49,952 nt of DNA from positions 1 to 49,952 of the IMG/VR virus record IMGVR_UViG_3300010389_000025, one strand, 5' to 3'. Origin of the DNA: a virus. The notes beneath the pieces are model-generated. The model worked only from the letters and a program-made list of their open reading frames with translations, had not been told where the DNA came from and did not search any database. Position 1 is the stretch's first letter; each line of letters starts with the position of its first letter. Below, piece by piece: positions 7,634 to 15,400 of the stretch. The position numbers were made by a program, and so were the translations under genes.

Positions 7634-9154
7634 TCAGACATTCTCGAAGGGGCTGTAAAGACCAGCAGGACCGACCAGACGAATCACACGGTAGAAGCGT
7701 GATGCAGGAGCAACTGCGACCTTACCGTAACGGGTAAGGATGCCCTTTCTGGGCTGGAAGCTCTCAGGATCGGTAACAGTTGGTAGTGCCTGGAATGGAA
7801 TGTAGGGGGCGTAGATGAAGCCACCGTCCATTGGGCCACTACCTTTGTAACCCATAAGAATCTCACCCTCTGGGTATAGAGGATCGACATAAAGATCGAA
7901 GCGACCCATGAACTTACCACGGTAAGAAATGGTGCCAGGACCGAAGTTAGTAGGACCGTCAGCACGGTCTATACCACCGTTAAGCTTGGCAGCAGTCTCA
8001 AGAAGAGTTGCTACAGCGGGAGCACAGATCATCCAGTTACCAGCACCACGCTGAGTGGTCTTGAAGATGTCCTGTGAGGCGAAGTTGATTACACCAAGGA
8101 TGTTGGAGTAGATATCGCCAATGTGACGGGGAGCGAAGTTGAAAGCACTTGAGGTGAGATCAACAAGCCAAGTGTTCTTGTGAACACTTACGCCAGGAAG
8201 AGTCATTGGGGTGGCAGTTCCAGCACCGTTGTTGGTGAAGAGGAACCCACTAAACTGAGAGTCACCATTTACACCATTAAAGTTACCAAGCTCACCCTGG
8301 TTAGTGGGCTGATCGAGCATTTGCATGTCGAAAAGATCACTACCTTTACCAGAGAGATCGTAAGCAATACCGCGAAGGTTCTCGATAAGCTCACGATCAA
8401 CCTCTAGACGAATCTCCTTACCAAGAAGATCAGTAAGCTCACGCTCAAGATCTAGGTTGTGGTAAGCCTTAAGGTCTTGTGAAGCCTCAAGAGTCCAGAG
8501 GGCACGCATTTTCTTGGTGCGTGCGATGACAGGCTGTTGCTCGATCTGAAGGGTAACTTCAGGAATACTAGTGCCAGCAAGAGCTTCACCAGCAGATACT
8601 GACCAACCTTGAGCGGTTGCGGCTGAGGGCCAAACAGAAATGGCAGAAGCCATGTTAGGTCCGTGATCAGCGTCACCCTGACCACTTAAAGCGGAAAGAC
8701 CAAGCTGCTGTGAGGTCTCGGTAATAGCAGCATCAAGTTCCATATTGTCCTGAGGACCATGAACCTCACCAGTGGTAAGACCACGGTAGGTTAGGTTGTA
8801 CTTGCTGTAGATAGTTTCACGGGTAGAACCGCTAACTCTAGCTGCACCGAGATAGAAGACCTGTGAGACGGGTGCGCTCATAGGCTGAACGCTAACAATG
8901 CTGTTAGCGATTAGTTCGGGGAATACCCGACGAACGAGAGGGAAAGCGAACTTCTGGAAAGTGCCGAGGCTACCAACTGTAGTAGTACCAGCACCAACAG
9001 CGGCTTCATCAAGACGCTCCTGTTGGCTGGACTTTAGTTGGTTCTCCAGAAGTTGTGCAGTAACTCTCTTGGTGTAATCGTTTTCGATGCCGTCAACGGC
9101 TGGACCCCACTTGGAGACTAGCTCGTCAGATGCACCCATTTCCATAATTTCCAT
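7634..9154 (-). CDS. gp23: Major capsid protein precursor (gp23-like)
   Basis: This 506-aa protein is the T4 gp23-type HK97-fold capsid subunit (T4: 521 aa). Residues 70-100, FPLVRRVFPELIANSIVSVQ and PMSAPVSQVFYL, align with T4 'M-V-R-R-A-I-P-N-L-I-A-F-D-I-C-G-V-Q-P-M-N-S-P-T-G-Q-V-F-A-L'. A prohead protease site L-D-E lies at residues 48-50, just where T4 gp23 is matured (after I-A-E, residue 65); the mature chain would begin AAVGAGTTTVGSLG. The C-terminal YRVIRLVGPAGLYSPFENV region is also conserved. AAGGAG lies 8 nt before the ATG. Codon choice is more GC-rich than in neighbours, as is common for highly expressed capsid genes. A terminator follows. Confidence 0.98.
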   Translation of the reverse strand: MEIMEMGASDELVSKWGPAVDGIENDYTKRVTAQLLENQLKSSQQERLDEAAVGAGTTTVGSLGTFQKFAFPLVRRVFPELIANSIVSVQPMSAPVSQVFYLGAARVSGSTRETIYSKYNLTYRGLTTGEVHGPQDNMELDAAITETSQQLGLSALSGQGDADHGPNMASAISVWPSAATAQGWSVSAGEALAGTSIPEVTLQIEQQPVIARTKKMRALWTLEASQDLKAYHNLDLERELTDLLGKEIRLEVDRELIENLRGIAYDLSGKGSDLFDMQMLDQPTNQGELGNFNGVNGDSQFSGFLFTNNGAGTATPMTLPGVSVHKNTWLVDLTSSAFNFAPRHIGDIYSNILGVINFASQDIFKTTQRGAGNWMICAPAVATLLETAAKLNGGIDRADGPTNFGPGTISYRGKFMGRFDLYVDPLYPEGEILMGYKGSGPMDGGFIYAPYIPFQALPTVTDPESFQPRKGILTRYGKVAVAPASRFYRVIRLVGPAGLYSPFENV

Positions 9155-9179
9155 GTTTACAACTCCTTAAAGTTCATGC

Positions 9180-9803
9180 TCATTTCATTAGCTTGAGCAT
9201 TTCTTCGGTCAAGAACTGATTTCCAATACTTTCCAGTTGTTCATCCTTAACCTCTTCGTCTACATTGTTAGTAACAACTACAGCTTGCTCGGTAGACTCG
9301 AACAGCATAGTCTCCTTTTCTTCCGCTAATGTCTGTACGCTCTCATTAAGTGATTCGATTTCTCTCTCACGCTTTGAGACCTTAGACTCTAGCAGTTGAA
9401 TTGTTTTAGCAAGACGCTCTTGCTCTTTTAGTGACTCAGAAAGTTCACGGGCAAGGACTTCGTTGTCCTCTTGTAACTCACTAGCCTGTGAAAGTCTCTT
9501 CTCGCTCTCAGCATCAATGTACTCAGGGCGGAACTCGACTGACATGAAGCCCATAAGCTCACGGAATCTTTGTGCATCACGATAAACATCGTTGGACTCA
9601 TGAAGTTCCTCAAGGGCTGCTTCCTGAATCTGCTGACGCTTCATGGATAGGTAAGCGAAAACCTTATCGGTTAGACTGCCGACCTCTTCCTGTACTCTTT
9701 GCTCAATTAAATCCTGCATAACACCAGCGATTTCAGAAACCGTCTCTTCGGTGATGCCTTCGGGAAGTAATTCAGCGATATCATCAATTTTCTTTTTATC
9801 CAT
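9180..9803 (-). CDS. gp22: Prohead scaffold core protein (gp22-like)
   Basis: This 207-aa, acidic, almost entirely helical protein lies between the protease and capsid genes, exactly where T4 has gp22, the main scaffold core protein. The N-terminus (KIDDIAELLPEGITEETVSE) and the segment DVYRDAQRFRELMGFMSVEF resemble gp22-family sequences. Residues 100-165 form a heptad-rich coiled coil (SELQEDNEVLARELSESLKE onward). Many L-x-E triplets would allow digestion by gp21 during maturation, as happens to T4 gp22. GGAG lies 7 nt before the ATG. The 57-nt gap upstream carries CTATAATAG, a possible promoter element. Confidence 0.88.
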   Translation of the reverse strand: MDKKKIDDIAELLPEGITEETVSEIAGVMQDLIEQRVQEEVGSLTDKVFAYLSMKRQQIQEAALEELHESNDVYRDAQRFRELMGFMSVEFRPEYIDAESEKRLSQASELQEDNEVLARELSESLKEQERLAKTIQLLESKVSKREREIESLNESVQTLAEEKETMLFESTEQAVVVTNNVDEEVKDEQLESIGNQFLTEEMLKLMK

Positions 9804-9860
9804 GACTGTACTCCAATCTATTGTTATCTATAGTTCTATTATAGATGTCGTTGTTTTTTA

Positions 9861-10880
9861 CTAGTTTTTTGGTTTTCCGTAAATGTCTTTTCCTTCCCTT
9901 CCCATTTTTCTTCTGTGAAGTTCGGCTTGGCTCTTTGGAGAAAGTTTAAAAGTTCTCTTAGCTTTCTCAGGTGCATTTACCTTACCATCTTGAGTTAAAG
10001 GCTTCATCTCACTTAAAACCTGCTGCACGCGAGAGAAGCTAGAAGTATTTTCATTCTTACTCTTCACCTGCTTTACGCAACTCTCATACTTTTCAGGGTT
10101 ATCACGACCTACTTTAGCAGTGCAGATAGCCCAGGCGTTGTTCTTATCGCCTTTTGCTTTCTCACTAAGCATAGCCTTAACTCTTTGTAGATTAGTAGAT
10201 TCTTTTCTGAGCATTTTGAAATCCTCAGAGTCGATCTTACCATTCTTGTTCTTGTCTATTTTGTGCTGCTTACCCTTAAGCTTCTCATCAAGACGCTCCT
10301 CTAGGAGAGTGCTGAATACTTTCTGCTTAGTAACTCTAGGGAGAACATCATTCATAATCTCCTCTACGAGTACACTTTGACGAGACTCAGCTAAGGCAGG
10401 GAATGCACCACGGGTTGAAGGGTCTGCTACAAGGTCCCAAGTGATAAGGCGGAAGTCTTCGTTAACATAACGCTTACCATCAGAACCCTCAGACAAGGTG
10501 CCCATACCTCTTGAAGAGATGCCTATCTGTACGCCACCTTCGATGAGAGCTTTAGCAACCTTGCCCATTGGAGTATCAAGGATCTCAGCCTCACCAATAA
10601 TATCATTACCCTTGGCCTCTAGCTTGGTAATAAGGTGAGAGACATTGGAGAGCTTGACGCTATCGTGCTGAGGGTGATCAAGCTCACCCATAAGACGACG
10701 GTTCTTCATAGACTCTTCAAGCTTAGTGATCTCACGCTCAAGTAATGCCTTAGGATAGATACGCTTGTTGTTGTTCTCCTCGTCTGCACGCTGGAAAACG
10801 CCACGAACTCTCATGGGACCATTCTTGCCCTCGTTGAGGACCTGTAAATTCTCAATGATAAATACATCTTCGATTAGCAT
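9861..10880 (-). CDS. gp21: Prohead maturation protease (gp21-like) with EF-hand and cysteine-containing C-terminal extension
   Basis: The first 170 residues are a T4 gp21 / U9-type serine protease domain. RVRGVFQRADEENNNKRIYP leads to GELDHP with the catalytic His at 69, and ISSRGMG carries the catalytic Ser (122 or 123). This enzyme cleaves scaffold and capsid after L/I-x-E. I prefer ATG at 10880 over GTG at 10883 because AAAGGAG lies at 6-nt spacing. The C-terminus is unusual: a canonical EF-hand loop DKNKNGKIDSED (209-220), then AWAICTAKVGRDNPEKYESC (249-268) with paired cysteines, then a basic tail. L-x-E sites at 192-194, 238-240 and 289-291 could release these parts by autoproteolysis. 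At 339 aa it is longer than T4 gp21 (212 aa). Confidence 0.94.
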   Translation of the reverse strand: MLIEDVFIIENLQVLNEGKNGPMRVRGVFQRADEENNNKRIYPKALLEREITKLEESMKNRRLMGELDHPQHDSVKLSNVSHLITKLEAKGNDIIGEAEILDTPMGKVAKALIEGGVQIGISSRGMGTLSEGSDGKRYVNEDFRLITWDLVADPSTRGAFPALAESRQSVLVEEIMNDVLPRVTKQKVFSTLLEERLDEKLKGKQHKIDKNKNGKIDSEDFKMLRKESTNLQRVKAMLSEKAKGDKNNAWAICTAKVGRDNPEKYESCVKQVKSKNENTSSFSRVQQVLSEMKPLTQDGKVNAPEKAKRTFKLSPKSQAELHRRKMGREGKDIYGKPKN

Positions 10881-11317
10881 CACTTACTCCTTTTTGTTTT
10901 GGCTTTGTACTTAGGTTTATCTTTTTCTCTACGGGCTGCTGCCTTCAACCTACCAGCGGTAGCCCCACCATGCTTAACCCTTGTCCTAGCGGCATGGCTT
11001 TTTACACTCTTCCAGTCTGCGCTAGGAGTAGCACTACCAGGAGTAAACCCTTTAGCAGTTCTACCAGATACTCTTTGCTGCTTGCTCTTGCCCCAACCAC
11101 CAGCAGTGGTTACATACATTCTGTAAGACCCCTTAGTAGAAAAGATAGTTCCAGGGGAGGTTTTCTTAAGAGCGTCCTTAATTGTGGCATAAACAGGAGC
11201 ACGACTCTTACGAGCAGTGGTCTTCTCCTTTCTCTTATAATCACCTCTTCCGTTAGGATACCTAGACTTTTCTTCTAACGGTTGCTCTGCGTTTCTTACC
11301 AGATTTATTAGGCTCAT
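10880..11317 (-). CDS. Very basic small head-module protein of unknown function
   Basis: I choose the ATG at 11317 (MSLINLVRNAEQP) with GGAG 9 nt upstream rather than a TTG at 11335, giving 145 aa. The protein is extremely rich in Lys and Arg, especially in the last 60 residues (HAARTRVKHGGATAGRLKAA and onward), suggesting DNA binding or neutralisation of DNA or acidic scaffold. No family is recognised. The first 56 nt overlap the 3' end of the preceding core gene in another frame, and its stop overlaps the gp21 start by 1 nt (TGATG). Its position corresponds to the small prohead core genes 67/68 of T4, so a head-core role is likely. Confidence 0.8.
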   Translation of the reverse strand: MSLINLVRNAEQPLEEKSRYPNGRGDYKRKEKTTARKSRAPVYATIKDALKKTSPGTIFSTKGSYRMYVTTAGGWGKSKQQRVSGRTAKGFTPGSATPSADWKSVKSHAARTRVKHGGATAGRLKAAARREKDKPKYKAKTKRSK

Positions 11318-11672
11318 ATGATTTTGCTCCAGCAAAGTTTGGGGAACCTAAGCTCCCTACAGTAGTAGTCCCAACACCTAACTCATTGAGAAGACCTTTA
11401 AGCTCATCAATCTTGACCTTAATCTCCTCCTTAAGTTGCTTCCTTCTCTCTTCTTGTAGATTAACCTTAGGCTGCTCTGGTTTCTTAACTCCGAAAGAGT
11501 TTGAAAGAACAGCGTCTACATCTTCTTGAAGGACTTCGACATTCTCTATATCAGGCACATTACCTTTGACAGGGGTTTTGTGAGAAACGGGCTGAGGATT
11601 GGTCTTCTCTTGCTCTAGTAACTTAAGAGCAAAATCACCAATCCCCATACCCGTTTCGTTAAGAGAAGCCAT
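11262..11672 (-). CDS. Small prohead core protein sharing a maturation-site motif with the capsid protein
   Basis: The 136-aa product has an acidic, helical N-terminal two thirds (EERRKQLKEEIKVKIDELKG at residues 74-93) and a basic C-terminus (KSGKKRRATVRRKV). At residues 95-109 it reads L-N-E followed by LGVGTTTVGSLG. The capsid protein reads L-D-E followed by AAVGAGTTTVGSLG at its predicted cleavage site. Both therefore place TTTVGSLG shortly after an L-x-E prohead protease site. I infer a core protein cut by gp21, with a 39-residue basic peptide left in the head. No clear Shine-Dalgarno is seen before the ATG, which lies 5 nt after the previous stop, suggesting coupling. No named family is recognised. 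Confidence 0.8.
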   Translation of the reverse strand: MASLNETGMGIGDFALKLLEQEKTNPQPVSHKTPVKGNVPDIENVEVLQEDVDAVLSNSFGVKKPEQPKVNLQEERRKQLKEEIKVKIDELKGLLNELGVGTTTVGSLGSPNFAGAKSYEPNKSGKKRRATVRRKV

Positions 11673-11677
11673 TTTTA

Positions 11678-12100
11678 TCAGCAGGACTCTTCGCCCTTCT
11701 CCATCTTCTTGCCTTTCTTAGCCTTCTTCTCTTTCATCTTGTAGGCCATTTCAGCAAGAGTTTCGATCTCGTCTTCGTCAAGACCTTCGAGAAGGTCTAC
11801 TTCTTCCTCTTCGATAACCTCACCCTCTTCAGCTTCTTCAGCCTCAGCAAGGATATTCTCAGCCTCTTGGAAGACAGCCATCATTTGATGGGCGTGCTCA
11901 AGAAGTGCCTCTTCGGAAATCTCACCCTCAAGGGTGGACTCACAAAGAGGGCAGGTGTGAGCCTTAGGAGCAGTCTCCTCGGCCTTAGCTTCTTCGATGA
12001 CCTCTTGCTCCTGAACGGGAGCAGCGGACTCAGTAAGTATACCAGCCTTGTTCCAGGCTGCGGTGCCGAGTACGGCTTCTCTTAATTGATCTCTGTTCAT
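11678..12100 (-). CDS. Acidic prohead core-like protein with a possible zinc site
   Basis: The 140-aa product begins at ATG 12100 (MNRDQLREAV) with AGGAG 7 nt upstream; an in-frame TTG at 12121 is less likely. It is strongly acidic (runs of E around residues 80-115) with a lysine-rich tail (KEKKAKKGKKMEKGEESC), a charge layout reminiscent of T4 gp67, a prohead core protein encoded at the equivalent place. C50-P-L-C53 with H69-A-H71 could form a C2H2-type zinc site. L-T-E at 22-24 and later L-x-E triplets are potential gp21 cuts. The identity as a gp67 counterpart is inferred from position and composition only. Confidence 0.8.
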   Translation of the reverse strand: MNRDQLREAVLGTAAWNKAGILTESAAPVQEQEVIEEAKAEETAPKAHTCPLCESTLEGEISEEALLEHAHQMMAVFQEAENILAEAEEAEEGEVIEEEEVDLLEGLDEDEIETLAEMAYKMKEKKAKKGKKMEKGEESC

Positions 12101-12111
12101 AATAAACTCCT

Positions 12112-12126
12112 GACGGTTCAACCGTC
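12112..12126. promoter_or_regulatory. 15-bp palindrome directly upstream of the core-gene ribosome binding site
   Basis: GACGGTT-C-AACCGTC is a perfect inverted repeat with a 1-nt centre. On the minus strand it is followed immediately by AGGAG, the Shine-Dalgarno of the acidic core protein. It could be a small operator, or a two-base-loop-limited hairpin affecting ribosome access. Confidence 0.4.
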
Positions 12127-12175
12127 TGTAAATATGTATATCTAATTAAATTTAATCAGCGATTTTTCTTGTTTT

Positions 12176-12493
12176 TTAGGTGAATATGTTTACTGTTCTA
12201 ACTTCTCCTGGAATCTTTGTTTCTGTATAGTGTTCCAAACAAGATCGTGAATCCCCTATCCTATGCACAGGTCTTCCAGCGATAGTTACAGTTGAAGAAC
12301 CACCAAAAGGTATTGCATTGTACTGGGTGTCTCCGTGATTATGAGTTTCAGGTTCAGTTCCAGGACTAAGAGGTACTATTGCAACAGGAACTCCCTTGTA
12401 TGTAACGGCCTCTTCATTGACGGAATTTAAAGTTATGGCTGCGGTGGTCTGCGCCGTATCGTCAAGGTCTCCTAATAGTGCAATCATTGTCAT
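12176..12493 (-). CDS. PAAR-domain spike tip protein (gp5.4-like)
   Basis: The 105-aa protein has the size and glycine/histidine pattern of PAAR proteins, which form the sharp metal-bound tip of contractile tails (T4 gp5.4). Key features are HNHGD at 51-55, TIAGRPVHRIGDSRSC at 70-85 (the 'G-x-P-x-x-x-x-G-D' core) and H88. The His and Cys residues would bind the apical metal ion. The start overlaps the stop of the 1349-aa gene by 4 nt (ATGA), with GGAG 8 nt upstream. It should cap the gp5-like spike encoded at 38703-39821. Confidence 0.85.
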   Translation of the reverse strand: MTMIALLGDLDDTAQTTAAITLNSVNEEAVTYKGVPVAIVPLSPGTEPETHNHGDTQYNAIPFGGSSTVTIAGRPVHRIGDSRSCLEHYTETKIPGEVRTVNIFT

Positions 12494-15400
12494 GGTAATA
12501 ACTCCGGTGTTGCTGCTTCAGGGTCTATATCTACTCTCCTAGCCCTGGTTTTTATAACAGGTTTCTCGTACTCTGTTACATTAGTTAGCTTTTGATCTAG
12601 AACATCTGATACCTTGGGAAACCTTTCTTTTACAGCATTAGTCTTAGCAAAGGTATTAGTTCCAATCTTGTCTTTCACAGACTTGAAGTTTTGTATATCA
12701 GAGGATATTTCTTTTCTCTGGAAGGGGGTCAGTTTCTTATAAACAGATGCCCAAGCTACTGTCTCACCCTTTTCATCAACATAAGATGCCCCCTCATCCT
12801 TTACTTCCTTCAGAGCATTAAATAAAACCCTAGCAGCAGATGGTTTTCTAGGAAGTTTTTCAGCACCGTTTTTGTAAAGAACTTTAGACATCTTAATCTT
12901 GTCCTTATTAAACTCTACCTTCACAGAGTTCTTCTGTACTCTAGGATCGACTCCTTCGTAGAACTCAGTCTCTTTTTCATCATAGATCTCAGAGTTCCAA
13001 CGCTGCTTTACATCCTTTTTAGATGGTGACAGTCTAAAGATAGCTTTTCTAGAATTGTATCCTGTTAATAGTGACCTGCCGCTGCCGATTAAGTATCTTG
13101 TTCTGTCTGTAGGAACTATGACGATATACCAAGGTATCCTTCTAGGTGTTACTGGGACATCATCAGAGTACCCTACGAACCTATCGAAGCTAATATCCTT
13201 AAAGGTTGCAGAAAGTTGGTTAGCATCTTGAAGATGATCGAAGAAAGGATCAGAGGAATCCATGTAGTAGTGTAAGTAAGGCCATGGCTTGAATTCGATC
13301 CAGTCGTTAATCTCATCCTCATCAGTAAGTAGCTCGAAGGTAGCTGTAGTTATTCTTACCAGTGGGTTTGTTCTGTCTGCGTCCTGTATAGTCTCAGGAT
13401 GTATCTTTAAGAAGTAGAAGCTTTCTCTAGGTGCGCTAAGGTCATAAGTCTCCTCAACCAAAGCTTCCTCGTCACTCTCTACTTCTAGAGTCGTAGCGTA
13501 GTCTTCGTTGATATATGCGAAGGCTTGTCTAGCATCTTCAAAGTCTAGCATGACAGCCCTGTCAATCAAAGTGTCTAGGTCTAGATAAGACTTGTTACCA
13601 TTCGTATCAATGTAGCTTATCAGATCTCCTTCCTTAATGTAGCTAGTAAAGGATGTGCCATCAGCAAAGTATACCTCATAACTATCATCTATGTTTATGT
13701 CTATAAGGTTCAATGTAGAATCCTTATCTACTACACCAATCGCTTTTTGTAGATCAGGTGCTACTGTCTTCCAAAGACCTACCCTTTCTTTTGTAATACC
13801 ACCATATACCTGAGGATTAAGTGGTTTAGCCTTCTCATTAATTAGATTTATTAGCTTGTTCTCATTAGAGATGGAGGAGCTTCTAACATAGGTATCATGA
13901 TCTGCATCAATATCCTCTATACCTGTAAGATCAAACTCGTCTAACCTATCTGAAATGAGAAGTCTTCTGATTCTGCTAAGGATCTTCTTCTTTAAAGGGG
14001 ATCCTTCGTAATCTTTTAGATTAGCTATGCGTTTCTGTAGTTCAGGGTTGAGACTTCTCTCCAGGTAGTCCAGTGAAATATCATCGAAAGATCTTTCGTA
14101 GATGTAGCTCTGCTCAGTGGTAGTGTTTAGAATTGCCCAAACAGAGGCGTGGACTACATTTGCAAAGATACCAAGCTGCTTGCTGTTTCTAAGAGGCATA
14201 AACCTCCTATCTCTATTAAAAAACTTCTTATTAGAGGCTGCTACATCAAACAGTTTATCAGACTCATAAACCCTATTGAGGTTCTGTAAGTAGTCTAGTG
14301 ATACTTGCTCTGTTCTAGTCGCACCCAACCTATTCTCTGTTCCAAAGTTACTACCGCCTGCTGAACCTAATCCAGCACCATCAAAGCCAGTAGCGTCTAC
14401 AACTACTCCACCTCTAGTACACTTATCATTAAACCCACATTCACCTACGAAAGTGTTAGGACCTATTTCATCTCCATAGTAATACTCACAAGTGTCTCCC
14501 TGAAATACATTAATGATTGAACCATTAGGTATCTGAACACAATCGTTATCAACGCACTGGTAAGATGGACACAACTTGGACTCATATATACCAGTAACGC
14601 CTGTAGCATCTATAGGATCTACATCTGGATCACAAATACTAACCTGAGTTCCTAATGGAGTATCACATATGCTTCCTGCTGCACAAGGAAACTGACCAGA
14701 GTAAGGAGCGACATTTCCATTCGTTAGGTTATTACAAGCGTTATAATTGTTTACAGTATACAAACAGTTGTTGAGACTAAATGAGATTGAGGTACTTATT
14801 AGGGTTGAGTCACAGTCTGACAGGAAAACGAAATAAGCGACACTAGGGTTTGAAGTGGGTATATCAAAATCCCATCTTATAAGCTCAGATCCAGCAGGAT
14901 TAACTACAGAAGGTTGCTGACCGTTTATAGGGAAGGAGAAGTCTGAAAGTTTAGAATATCCAAACTGCTTTAGCTCAGAAGGTAAATCGTTTGTTAGCTC
15001 TATCTTGAACGGAGTTGTTAATTGTCCCTCACAATAAAATAAGGGTAGAACATTTGAAACTAGTGGAGCTAGTAATCCATTTATGTAAGTTATGAGAGGG
15101 TTAGGATTATCGTAGGCATTGCAGCAGTTAGGAACACTGGCATTACATTCTGTAGGGTTGCTGAATACAATGCCTACATTATCGGGAGTAAGACATTCCC
15201 CTGTAGGAGAACAGTTACCATCATTACCTTCACAGTTTACATTTGTATAGTTGTCCTCTGTAGGTTCTGGCTCGCAACAGTAAGTGTACCGGCTTTTCTC
15301 ACAAACAGATTTTGAATTGAATACTAACTCACCATTAGGACCTGCGGGACCTGAATCTGGAGTACAGTCATCGTCGAAATAATTAGTACATTCTCCCCCC

